Shown here piece by piece: positions 1 to 5,757 of a DNA stretch of 8,244 nt. The position numbers and the translations under genes are program-made. The stretch lies in NCBI GenBank assembly GCA_002413865.1, contig DHXX01000005.1, positions 42,208 through 50,451 on the forward strand, in the 5' to 3' direction. Source of the stretch: Candidatus Saccharibacteria bacterium UBA5145. GTDB lineage: Bacteria; Patescibacteriota; Saccharimonadia; Saccharimonadales; UBA4665. A model generated the notes under the pieces. The model searched no databases. It saw only the letters and a program-made list of their open reading frames with translations, and was not told the origin of the DNA. How positions within the stretch are numbered: position 1 is the stretch's first letter; every line of letters starts with the position of its first letter.

Positions 1-2493
1 ACGGTCGTCGAACGACAGGTAGTCGAGCGCCAAACGACGAATGATGTAGTCGGTAATCGAACTCGCCGTGCGGATCTCGCTATCGTTGGTGATGCCGCTC
101 GGGGCAAAGCTGGTGCCGCGTAGGGTTTTGGCGTAACTCTTCAGCGGCACGCCGTACTGCAGACCGTGGCTCATGGTGATGGCGAATGAATCCATCAGGC
201 CGGACAAGGTACTGCCCTGCTTCGAAACGCTGACGAACAGTTCGCCGGGCGTACCGTCGTCGTACTCGCCGACGGTGAAGTAACCCTTGAGGTCGGCAAT
301 CGTAAACTTATAGGTTTTACTGTTGCGGACTCGGGGCAATTTGCGGCGAACAGCGCCTTTTAGAACAAACTTATCAGCGACGGCGATGGCTGGCTCGGCG
401 GCTGGAGCGCCGTCTTTTTTGGCCATGCTGAGGGGTTGGGCTACTTTGCAATTGTCGCGGTAGACGGCAACGGCCTTGAGACCCATCTTCCAGGCGTCGA
501 TGTGGAGCTGTTCGATGTCTTCGACGGTGGCTTCTTCGGGCATGTTGACGGTCTTGCTGATGGCACCAGATAAGAATGGTTGTACGGCTGACATCATCTT
601 GACGTGACCCAAGTAGTGAATTGAGTTGTCGCCCATCGAACAGGCGAAGACTGGTTCGTGCTCTGGTTTGAGGTGCGGTGCGCCTAGTATTGTTTTTTCG
701 ACATCGATGTAATCAATGATTTTACCGATTTGAGCCTTGGTGTATCCCAAGTTCTTGAGGGCGCGCGGCACCGTTTGGTTGACGATACTCATTGTCCCGC
801 CGCCGACTAGCTTCTTGACTTTGACGAGTCCCAGGTCGGGTTCGATGCCCGTCGTGTCGCAGTCCATCATCAGACCAATCGTACCGGTTGGGGCCAGGAC
901 GCTGGCTTGGGAGTTGCGGACACCGTGGAGTTCGCCGAGTTCGACAGCGTCGTCCCAGGCGGTCGTGGCGGCGTTAAGGAGGTCTTCGGACACCAGGCTG
1001 GCATCAATTTTCGAGACTTCGGCCCGGTGCATGCGCAGCACGTTGAGCATATTGTCGCGATCTTTGTGGAAGCCGGCAAACGGACCGACCCGGCCGGCGA
1101 TGCGGGCACTGGTGGCGTATGACTGACCGGTCAAGATAGCGGTGATAGCGGCGGCAATGGCTCGGCCTTCGGCTGAATCATAGGGCAAACCCCGCGCCAT
1201 CAGTAGCGCACCGAGGTTGGCATAGCCAATACCGAGCTCGCGGTAGGCCCGGGCGGTCTTGCCGATACTCTCGGTTGGGTATTCGCTGTAGCCGACCAAG
1301 ATTTCTTGGGCGGTAAAAATCAGCTCAATGGTGTGGACAAAGGCTTTGATATCAAACGTATCGTCCTCTTTAAGATACTTAAGGAGGTTGATGCTGGCCA
1401 AGTTACAAGCCGAGTTGTCGAGGTGCATGTATTCCGAACAAGGGTTCGAGCCGTTGATGCGGCCGGCGTTGGGCGTGGTGTGCCACTTGTTGATGGTGGT
1501 GTCGAACTGCATGCCGGGGTCGGCGCACTCCCAGGCGGCTTCTGCGAATTGGCGGTAGAGCTTGCGGGCTTTGACGGTCTTGACCGTTTTGCCGGTCGTG
1601 ACGGCCTTCAGATCCCAGTCGTCGTCATTTTCAACGGCCTGCATGAACTCGTCGGTGACGCGGACCGAATTATTGGCGTTCTGGTACTGGATGCTAAAGG
1701 AGTCCTTGCCGTCGAGGCTCATATCCCAGCCGAGTGACTGGAGGTCGCGGGCTTTGCGTTCTTCGATGGCCTTGGCCCAGATAAACTCTTCGACGTCGGG
1801 GTGATCGGCGTTCAAGATGACCATTTTGGCCGCCCGGCGGGTCTTGCCGCCGCTCTTGATCGCGCCGGCGCTGGCGTCAGCGCCACGCATAAAGCTCAAG
1901 GGGCCGCTGGCCGTACCGGCGCTCTTGCCGAGCGTTTCGAGGCTCGAGCGGATGTTGCTGAGGTTGATTCCCGAGCCGGAACCGCCCTTGAAAATCATGC
2001 CCTCTTCGACGTACCAATTCAAGATGGCCGGCATGGTGTCTTCGATGCCCAAGATAAAGCAAGCACTGGCTTGCTGGGAGCGGTCGAGCGCACCGATATT
2101 GAACCAGACGGGCGAATTAAAAGCCGCTCGCTGGGTAGCCAAGATGTACTTTAATTCTTCGCGGAAGTCTTCGGCTTCGACGTCACTCACGAAGTAACCT
2201 TCTTGCAAGCCTTGGCGGGCCACCGTGTCAACGACCCGGTCAATCAGGTGCCGGAGCGAGCTTTCGCGCTCGGCCGAGCCCGGCGTACCGGTAAAGTACT
2301 TCTGGGCCACGATGTTGATCGCGTTTAGTGACCAGCCTTCCGGGAAATCAACGCCCAACTGCTCAAAGACCGGTATGCCGGTGGCGGGGTTCTTGATAAT
2401 CGAGTCGCGTTTAACCCATTTGAGCTGGTCGTAGGCCTTGCTCTTTTTGGGCGTAAACAGTCGTGTTACCCCTAGTGTTGTTGTCTCTGCCAT
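1..2493 (-). CDS. nrdJ: Vitamin B12-dependent class II ribonucleotide reductase, 3' end cut by the window
   Basis: Reduces ribonucleotides to deoxyribonucleotides in the cytoplasm using adenosylcobalamin as radical source. I translated 831 residues in one open frame from ATG at 2491-2493; the frame is still open at base 1, so the C-terminus is missing. Visible landmarks: QQASACF with C145, NPCSEY with N350, C352 and E354, and C363 eleven residues on. These match the class II pattern in which C352 would carry the thiyl radical and C145/C363 form the reducible pair. Further family blocks are NANNSVRVTDEF (272-283), APTGTIGLMMDCDTTGIE (534-551), QPFLSGAISKTVN (638-650), a linker near 687-715 and a TSCPD-like C-terminal domain from about 730. 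No ATP-cone is seen at the N-terminus. GAGGG at 2501-2505 sits 7 nt before the start. nrdR lies 188 nt upstream on the same strand, suggesting co-transcription. The cysteine-rich tail expected in this family would lie beyond the window. Confidence 0.96.
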   Translation of the reverse strand, partial: MAETTTLGVTRLFTPKKSKAYDQLKWVKRDSIIKNPATGIPVFEQLGVDFPEGWSLNAINIVAQKYFTGTPGSAERESSLRHLIDRVVDTVARQGLQEGYFVSDVEAEDFREELKYILATQRAAFNSPVWFNIGALDRSQQASACFILGIEDTMPAILNWYVEEGMIFKGGSGSGINLSNIRSSLETLGKSAGTASGPLSFMRGADASAGAIKSGGKTRRAAKMVILNADHPDVEEFIWAKAIEERKARDLQSLGWDMSLDGKDSFSIQYQNANNSVRVTDEFMQAVENDDDWDLKAVTTGKTVKTVKARKLYRQFAEAAWECADPGMQFDTTINKWHTTPNAGRINGSNPCSEYMHLDNSACNLASINLLKYLKEDDTFDIKAFVHTIELIFTAQEILVGYSEYPTESIGKTARAYRELGIGYANLGALLMARGLPYDSAEGRAIAAAITAILTGQSYATSARIAGRVGPFAGFHKDRDNMLNVLRMHRAEVSKIDASLVSEDLLNAATTAWDDAVELGELHGVRNSQASVLAPTGTIGLMMDCDTTGIEPDLGLVKVKKLVGGGTMSIVNQTVPRALKNLGYTKAQIGKIIDYIDVEKTILGAPHLKPEHEPVFACSMGDNSIHYLGHVKMMSAVQPFLSGAISKTVNMPEEATVEDIEQLHIDAWKMGLKAVAVYRDNCKVAQPLSMAKKDGAPAAEPAIAVADKFVLKGAVRRKLPRVRNSKTYKFTIADLKGYFTVGEYDDGTPGELFVSVSKQGSTLSGLMDSFAITMSHGLQYGVPLKSYAKTLRGTSFAPSGITNDSEIRTASSITDYIIRRLALDYLSFDDR

Positions 2494-2500
2494 CTCTGTA

Positions 2501-2505
2501 CCCTC
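2501..2505 (-). promoter_or_regulatory. Ribosome binding site of nrdJ
   Basis: GAGGG on the minus strand, 7 nt upstream of the ATG at 2491-2493. It fixes the nrdJ start, because no in-frame start with a comparable site lies further upstream. Confidence 0.75.
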
Positions 2506-2522
2506 ACTTCTTTTTAGGGCCC

Positions 2523-2540
2523 TGAACAGGTGCCTGTTCA
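2523..2540 (-). promoter_or_regulatory. Perfect inverted repeat in the nrdJ leader
   Basis: TGAACAGG and CCTGTTCA form a perfect 8-bp inverted repeat with a 2-nt spacer, ending about 17 nt upstream of the nrdJ ribosome binding site. It could be a dyad operator or, with a partly opened centre, an RNA hairpin. The half-site spacing fits neither the E. coli (CTGT-N8-ACAG) nor the Gram-positive (GAAC-N4-GTTC) LexA box. No T-run follows on the minus strand, so it is not an intrinsic terminator. Confidence 0.5.
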
Positions 2541-2544
2541 TGTC

Positions 2545-2580
2545 GGCCGTTATTATTTTAATTTGTAAAATTTTTGTTAG
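2545..2580 (-). promoter_or_regulatory. AT-rich block, possible weak promoter or unwinding region before nrdJ
   Basis: An A/T-rich stretch between the two leader hairpins contains TAAAAT and AATAAT as possible -10 elements. No good -35 hexamer sits 16-18 nt upstream, so an independent nrdJ promoter is only a weak possibility; read-through from nrdR is the simpler explanation. Confidence 0.2.
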
Positions 2581-2588
2581 AGTCCTTG

Positions 2589-2616
2589 AGGTTCATTGCT
2601 CTCAATCAATGAACCT
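2589..2616 (-). promoter_or_regulatory. Perfect 10-bp inverted repeat between nrdR and nrdJ
   Basis: AGGTTCATTG and CAATGAACCT are exact reverse complements separated by 8 nt, which would give a stable hairpin in the nrdR-nrdJ transcript. No T-run follows in the transcribed direction, so termination is unlikely; an operator, RNA processing site or mRNA-stabilising hairpin are alternatives. Confidence 0.55.
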
Positions 2617-2635
2617 TAGTGAGCTCTCTCCGACT

Positions 2636-2656
2636 TCGAAAGTTGTTTACTTTCGA
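2636..2656 (-). promoter_or_regulatory. Perfect 8-bp inverted repeat just after nrdR
   Basis: TCGAAAGT and ACTTTCGA are exact reverse complements around a 5-nt spacer, between the nrdR stop and the larger dyad at 2589-2616. Role unknown. It does not resemble the published NrdR box (ACAC...GTGT around an AT core). Confidence 0.45.
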
Positions 2657-2670
2657 TCCCGAAGAAAGCT

Positions 2671-2686
2671 GTTAAGTCGCCTTAAC
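2671..2686 (-). promoter_or_regulatory. Small hairpin over the nrdR stop codon
   Basis: GTTAAG and CTTAAC form a 6-bp stem with a 4-nt loop; the nrdR TAA (2682-2684) lies in one arm. A T-poor tail follows on the minus strand, so it would at most be a weak or partial terminator. Confidence 0.3.
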
Positions 2687-3170
2687 CTGGTTTGACTTCA
2701 TCACTGAATGCTATGTGCTTGCCTTGCTTGACGATTGATAATTCGCGTTCGAAACTGGCGATATCGGTGAATCGTCGATAGACACTGGCGAAACGGACAT
2801 AGGCGACTTCGTTGAGTCGTGCCAATTGATCCATCACCAGCTCGCCGACCCGGGCCGACTTGACCTCCGGTTCACCGCAAGCGTACAGCTCTTGCTCGAT
2901 ATTAGTTATGACCTGCTCGAGCTGCATACTGGTGACCGGTGTCTTTTCGCACGCCCGGTACAGGCCGCCTAACAACTTTGTCCGATTAAACAGTTCGCGC
3001 GTTTTGTCGTTTTTGACGACAATCAGCTGCGGACGCTCGAGTCGTTCGTAGGTTGTGAAGCGTTGACCACACGGCACACACATGCGGCGACGACGAATTG
3101 CCTGACCATCTGCTACATCGCGCGATTCGATCACTTTGATGTCATCGCTCTGGCATTGGTTGCATTTCAT
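2682..3170 (-). CDS. nrdR: Transcriptional repressor NrdR
   Basis: Zinc-ribbon/ATP-cone repressor that senses adenine nucleotides and binds NrdR boxes in front of ribonucleotide reductase genes. I chose the ATG at 3168-3170 (162 residues) because it begins with MKCNQCQ, the family N-terminus, and follows AAAGGAGG with a 4-nt spacer; an in-frame ATG 39 nt upstream would add 13 residues and lose this site. Zinc ligands are C3, C6, C31 and C34, with the conserved VIESR and RRRRMCVPCGQRFTTYER stretch. The ATP-cone spans roughly 49-139 (VVKNDKTRELF through ASVYRRF). Length is normal for the family. The gene precedes nrdJ on the same strand, and candidate NrdR boxes lie at its own promoter, so autoregulation of an nrdR-nrdJ unit is likely but inferred. 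Confidence 0.96.
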   Translation of the reverse strand: MKCNQCQSDDIKVIESRDVADGQAIRRRRMCVPCGQRFTTYERLERPQLIVVKNDKTRELFNRTKLLGGLYRACEKTPVTSMQLEQVITNIEQELYACGEPEVKSARVGELVMDQLARLNEVAYVRFASVYRRFTDIASFERELSIVKQGKHIAFSDEVKPG

Positions 3171-3174
3171 GCTG

Positions 3175-3182
3175 CCTCCTTT
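3175..3182 (-). promoter_or_regulatory. Strong Shine-Dalgarno site of nrdR
   Basis: AAAGGAGG on the minus strand, separated by 4 nt from the ATG at 3168-3170. This is the strongest ribosome binding site in the window and decides the nrdR start over the longer reading from 3209. Confidence 0.85.
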
Positions 3183-3330
3183 AAAGCGACGGGCTAGGCC
3201 TGGCAGCAACTAGAAAATTGAAACTGGAAATTAGGGTTACTAAGCCAGCCGATTGCTCGGCTCAAGTGGCACTCGCCAGCCTTCGCGTCGAGTCCCTTTC
3301 CCTGTTGGCTTGTTTCTTTTTCTAATTGTT

Positions 3331-3350
3331 GCGGCTAGGGCCGCTTTTTT
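3331..3350 (+). terminator. Intrinsic terminator on the plus strand
   Basis: GCGGC-TAGG-GCCGC is a 5-bp GC stem with a tetraloop, followed directly by TTTTTT at 3345-3350. The T-run is on the plus strand only, so it would stop plus-strand transcription although every recognised gene is on the minus strand. It might end a short antisense RNA over the nrdR leader, or block stray antisense transcription. Confidence 0.55.
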
Positions 3351-3381
3351 GTTTAATGTACCGACACCCCCGTGGCGTTAC

Positions 3382-3397
3382 CGGCCACATATAGCGT
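3382..3397 (-). promoter_or_regulatory. Candidate NrdR box, promoter-distal copy
   Basis: On the minus strand ACGCTATATGTGGCCG matches the published NrdR box ACACTATATATAGTGT at 10 of 16 positions by my hand alignment, with 8 of the first 9 matching; the right half is degenerate. It lies just downstream of the predicted -10 (3409-3414). With the second copy at 3415-3430 it forms a tandem pair 33 bp apart. Confidence 0.45.
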
Positions 3398-3408
3398 CTA
3401 GACCAATA

Positions 3409-3437
3409 ACTATACCCCTAGCTATAGCGTTTTGCAA
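3409..3437 (-). promoter_or_regulatory. Predicted sigma-70-type promoter of nrdR
   Basis: Minus strand -35 TTGCAA (3432-3437) and -10 TATAGT (3409-3414) with a 17-nt spacer. It is the best promoter match in the 468-nt gap between ftsZ and nrdR, and NrdR-box-like repeats cover its spacer and start region. Confidence 0.55.
3415..3430 (-). promoter_or_regulatory. Candidate NrdR box inside the promoter spacer
   Basis: On the minus strand ACGCTATAGCTAGGGG matches the NrdR box consensus at 11 of 16 positions by hand alignment and occupies nearly the whole spacer between -35 and -10. It shares the 8-mer ACGCTATA with the copy at 3382-3397. Two boxes about three helical turns apart over a promoter is the usual NrdR operator design, so repressor binding here would block polymerase. 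Confidence 0.45.
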
Positions 3438-3494
3438 GATGATTAGCGCTGTATTATTTAGTACAAACCACCTCTGTTAAATGAAGGGAATCTA

Positions 3495-3619
3495 GGGGTT
3501 GGTAGTTGGAATATGGGGGTTCCCTAGCAATTAGTCAAATTATGAACTAAGTTTTAGTTTATCGTTTCGGGGCTCCACCGCTGACCTAGAGCTAACCCAA
3601 CTGCCAGCTACCAATCCCC
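3495..3619. repeat. Imperfect inverted repeat in the ftsZ-nrdR gap
   Basis: GGGGTTGGTAG (3495-3505) pairs with CTACCAATCCCC (3608-3619) with one bulged base, and a neighbouring TTGG/CCAA extends the similarity across an internal loop. The arms are about 100 nt apart. It lies just downstream of ftsZ and may be a decayed mobile element end or a folded 3' untranslated region. No terminator-type T-run was seen after it. Confidence 0.4.
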
Positions 3620-3638
3620 ACCTACTTGGTGTTGTCAG

Positions 3639-4979
3639 CTAATCTTTGGTGTCAGTAGCGGTTTTGTCAGCGTCGGCGTCGACCGGTTTTTCTTCCTTGC
3701 GGCGCTTAGCTAAGCGGCGCAGGAAGGATGGCTTTTCGAGGTCGTCGTCGAGGTTGCCACTGACGACCGAGCCGCCTGCGTGGTCGTCGTCATCGTCGTC
3801 GCTAGTGTCGTCTTTTTTGCTAACCGCGGGCGCGTCGTCCTCTTCGATGGTCCAGATGTTAGGAATCGGTGCGTCGCTGGTGAAATCGGTCGGCGTGTCA
3901 TCTAGGTTCATATCGATTTCACGAATGGCGTTGTCGTCTTGGGCAGACGTCGGCGAGCTGAGCGGCGTTGGCGCCGAGCGGCTGGTAGTAACTTCATCGC
4001 CTTCGACTTGCTTGGAAAAGTAGGAAGCGTCAAAGCCGGTAGCGACGACCGTAATGATGATCTCGCCGTCGAGTTCGGGGTTGATAGTGGCGCCGAAAAT
4101 GATGTTGGCGTCGGAATCGGCGGCCGTCGTGATGGTCTCGGCGGCGGCATTAATTTCGTGCATCGATAAGTCATTGCCACCGATGACGTTGAACAAAATA
4201 CCACGCGCGCCGTCAATCGAAACTTCGAGAAGCGGAGATTCGATGGCTTGCTGGGCGGCCACAACGGCCCGGTTTTCACCACTGGCACGACCGATACCCA
4301 TCAAGGCCGAACCGGCGTTGCTCATCACAGTGCGGACATCGGCAAAATCGAGGTTGATCAAACCGTGCACGGTAATCAGATCCGAGATGCCTTGAACGCC
4401 CTGGCGCAAAACGTCGTCGGCCACCTTGAAAGCTTCCATCAGTGGCGTCTGGCGATCAATCGTCAACAGCAAACGGTCATTGGGAATAATAATCAGCGTG
4501 TCGACTGACTTGCGGAGTTGTTCGATGGCGAGGTCAGCATTCTTGCGGCGCTTTTCGCCTTCAAAAGCAAACGGCTTGGTCGCGAAACCGACGACTAGAA
4601 TATCCATGTCTTTAGCAATCTGAGCTACGACGTGACCGGCACCGCCACCAGTACCACCGCCGGCACCGATGGTGACGAAGATCATATCAGCGCCTTCGAT
4701 GGCTTTGGCGATTTCGTCGTGTGATTCCTCGGCGGCCACCTGGCCAATACTAGGGTCGGCCCCGGCGCCGAGGCCCCGAGTCGTGTCTTTGCCGATGTGA
4801 ATCTTGCGCTGGGCCTTGGAGAAGTGTAAAGCTTGGGCGTCGGTATTGACGGCGATGAATTCGACGCCTTCAATCCCGGCCTCGACCATACGGTTGATGG
4901 CCGCGCCACCGGCACCGCCGACGCCAATTACTTTAATCTGTGCAAAGGTCTCGATAGCTGGTTCGACAACTTGTGGCAT
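3639..4979 (-). CDS. ftsZ: Cell division GTPase FtsZ
   Basis: Tubulin-like GTPase that polymerises into the cytoplasmic Z-ring and recruits the division machinery. The 446 residues show the glycine-rich IKVIGVGGAGGAAINRM block (15-31), the nucleotide-binding signature as GGGTGGG (107-113; usual form GGGTGTG), the T7 loop NLDFAD (209-214) with catalytic D211 and D214, and the C-terminal GTPase subdomain to about 320. A linker of about 90 residues follows, acidic with six Asp at 394-399. The terminal peptide LEKPSFLRR (414-422), expected to bind FtsA, is followed by 24 more residues rather than ending the protein. The start ATG (4977-4979) follows AGGA by 6 nt, and a clear promoter lies at 5017-5044. 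ftsA is upstream on the same strand but nearly 1 kb away, so ftsZ is probably transcribed on its own. Confidence 0.97.
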   Translation of the reverse strand: MPQVVEPAIETFAQIKVIGVGGAGGAAINRMVEAGIEGVEFIAVNTDAQALHFSKAQRKIHIGKDTTRGLGAGADPSIGQVAAEESHDEIAKAIEGADMIFVTIGAGGGTGGGAGHVVAQIAKDMDILVVGFATKPFAFEGEKRRKNADLAIEQLRKSVDTLIIIPNDRLLLTIDRQTPLMEAFKVADDVLRQGVQGISDLITVHGLINLDFADVRTVMSNAGSALMGIGRASGENRAVVAAQQAIESPLLEVSIDGARGILFNVIGGNDLSMHEINAAAETITTAADSDANIIFGATINPELDGEIIITVVATGFDASYFSKQVEGDEVTTSRSAPTPLSSPTSAQDDNAIREIDMNLDDTPTDFTSDAPIPNIWTIEEDDAPAVSKKDDTSDDDDDDHAGGSVVSGNLDDDLEKPSFLRRLAKRRKEEKPVDADADKTATDTKD

Positions 4980-4985
4980 TCTGGT

Positions 4986-4992
4986 TCCTCTT
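4986..4992 (-). promoter_or_regulatory. Ribosome binding site of ftsZ
   Basis: AAGAGGA on the minus strand, with 6 nt between its AGGA core and the ATG at 4977-4979. Confidence 0.7.
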
Positions 4993-5016
4993 ATATTAGC
5001 TCTGATTTATACTGAA

Positions 5017-5044
5017 ATTATACGCTATCGACCGCAGATGTCCA
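5017..5044 (-). promoter_or_regulatory. Strong sigma-70-type promoter of ftsZ
   Basis: Minus strand -35 TGGACA (5039-5044, 5 of 6 to consensus) and a perfect -10 TATAAT (5017-5022), with a 16-nt spacer. Transcription would start near 5010, giving a leader of about 30 nt that contains the AGGA site. Confidence 0.75.
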
Positions 5045-5070
5045 AAAAATTTGTACGGCCCTCCGCCCTC

Positions 5071-5163
5071 TCAAAAACCGGCTTCCGCCCTATTTAACGA
5101 CTCTCCGATAATTGTATCCATGGCGCCCTCTACCCACCCGTATTGAGCAACTATTTTATACAT
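5071..5163 (-). CDS. Possible 30-residue small ORF upstream of ftsZ
   Basis: The reading runs from ATG at 5161-5163 to a stop at 5071-5073, giving MYKIVAQYGWVEGAMDTIIG and ten further residues. GGGGAG lies 3 nt before the ATG, a close but usable spacing. A longer in-frame reading to 5304 runs through a REP-like hairpin and is probably spurious. I recognise no family, signal peptide or membrane segment. It could be a real small protein, a remnant of a degraded gene, or chance; the good ribosome binding site is the only positive sign. Confidence 0.2.
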   Translation of the reverse strand: MYKIVAQYGWVEGAMDTIIGESLNRAEAGF

Positions 5164-5390
5164 TCTCTCCCCTGTTAGGAGCGGTGCCTCGTCGTCAAAC
5201 CAGCCAGGGCGGTACTTGACGAAATGGGGTCCTGAAACAAGTTCAGGATGACGAGAGGCGTTGGTCACTCGCTGTCGCCCCAGCACAGGTTGGTATCCGA
5301 TCAATCAATAGCCACGCCAGTCGTTTCATATTCGTCCACCACGGGAGACATCACTTTTACTGATTTATAAATTAAATGCTTCCTTCCCTC
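5164..5390. other. Non-coding stretch before the MITE-like element
   Basis: Apart from the REP-like hairpin at 5230-5248, I see no gene, RNA or promoter here. CACTTTTACTG at 5352-5362 recurs exactly at 5455-5465 inside the neighbouring element, suggesting a partial second copy or duplication. A pyrimidine-rich run (5381-5391) borders the element. Confidence 0.4.
5230..5248. repeat. REP-like hairpin, first copy
   Basis: TCCTGAA-ACAAG-TTCAGGA is a perfect 7-bp stem with a 5-nt loop, followed by TGACG. The GTCATCCTGAA...TTCAGGA pattern is one of the intergenic palindromes common in many bacterial genomes; its translation (RHPELVSGPHF) often appears as spurious ORFs. A second hairpin with the same flank (GGATGAC) lies at 5910-5925. 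Confidence 0.6.
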
Positions 5391-5456
5391 CCTTACTTTT
5401 TAAAAAGTAAGCAAAACTCCCCGGACGGACGATTCCCGCGGGGATGATCGGCCCCA

Positions 5457-5548
5457 CTTTTACTGCGCCGGCACAACGCCTACGGCGGTTTCGTTTAATT
5501 TCTTCAGTAGAAGAAGCGGAACGCAGTGCCGTCTCGACTCAGTAAAAG
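5457..5548. repeat. Nested hairpin in the left half of the element
   Basis: CTTTTACTG (5457-5465) pairs with CAGTAAAAG (5540-5548), and CGGCAC (5469-5474) with GTGCCG (5526-5531). Within lie CGCC-TAC-GGCG (5477-5487) and TTCTTC-AGTA-GAAGAA (5500-5515). The layered pairing implies selection for a folded single strand. Confidence 0.5.
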
Positions 5549-5669
5549 CGCCACCGCTCCTCTCCGGGGCCTCTTTAGTCCGGGCTAGCTCGAGCCCCAA
5601 GCTGCAGGCTGCAGGTTTCATGAAATAACAAACCCGAGGAGCCGGACCCGACCGTGGAGAGAAACCGAT

Positions 5670-5757
5670 TAAAGATTACTCCCGTTGTACCGAGGTCGAG
5701 GACATGTCTGAGCAAAGCGAGTTTCGCAGGCCCCGGCTATGACGGGAGTAATCTTTA
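5670..5757. repeat. 16-bp perfect inverted repeat in the right half of the element
   Basis: TAAAGATTACTCCCGT (5670-5685) and ACGGGAGTAATCTTTA (5742-5757) are exact reverse complements around a 56-nt GC-rich centre. A 63-codon open frame crosses the repeat but has no ribosome binding site and reads through the palindrome, so I treat it as spurious. Confidence 0.6.

Larger units (their letters stand above)
3171..3402 (-). promoter_or_regulatory. Long structured 5' leader of nrdR, identity unknown
   Basis: From the predicted transcription start near 3402 to the nrdR ATG there are about 230 nt. Stems visible by eye on the minus strand are: AGCCGA-GCAA-TCGGCT (3247-3262) with a GNRA tetraloop; ACTCG/CGAGT enclosing a 13-nt stretch at about 3271-3293; and GCGGC/GCCGC at 3331-3344. 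Such length and structure suggest a cis-acting RNA. The GCCACT at about 3268-3273 recalls one cobalamin-riboswitch segment, but I see no B12 box, so I do not assign a class. Confidence 0.35.

Noticed and set aside
1306..2197. Long plus-strand frames opposite nrdJ (up to 143 codons)
   Set aside because: They are shadows of nrdJ, whose minus-strand frame contains all class II reductase motifs.
2523..2540. LexA/SOS box before nrdJ
   Set aside because: The half-sites are spaced wrongly for both the E. coli and the Gram-positive consensus.
3240..3300. Possible tRNA (TCGAGTCC resembling a T-arm)
   Set aside because: No acceptor stem, anticodon arm or properly spaced T-stem could be assembled on either strand.
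3171..3330. Cobalamin or c-di-GMP riboswitch
   Set aside because: Only short fragments (GCCACT, ACGCGAAGGC) resemble the consensus; the diagnostic B12 box and the rest of the cores are absent.
3450..3465. TGTATTATTTAGTACA as an NrdR box
   Set aside because: It is 16 bp and partly palindromic, but its ends are TGTA/TACA instead of ACAC/GTGT; the tandem ACGCTATA sites fit better.
3253..3480. 75-codon plus-strand ORF in the ftsZ-nrdR gap
   Set aside because: It crosses the plus-strand terminator, the nrdR promoter and the NrdR-box-like repeats, has no ribosome binding site and resembles no family.
3780..3815. GTC-rich stretch as a microsatellite or CRISPR-like repeat
   Set aside because: It encodes the poly-Asp part of the FtsZ linker; the units are irregular and no spacers are present.
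5164..5304. N-terminal extension of the small ORF upstream of ftsZ, containing RHPELVSGPHF
   Set aside because: This peptide is the translation of the REP-like hairpin at 5230-5248, so the longer reading is very likely an artefact.
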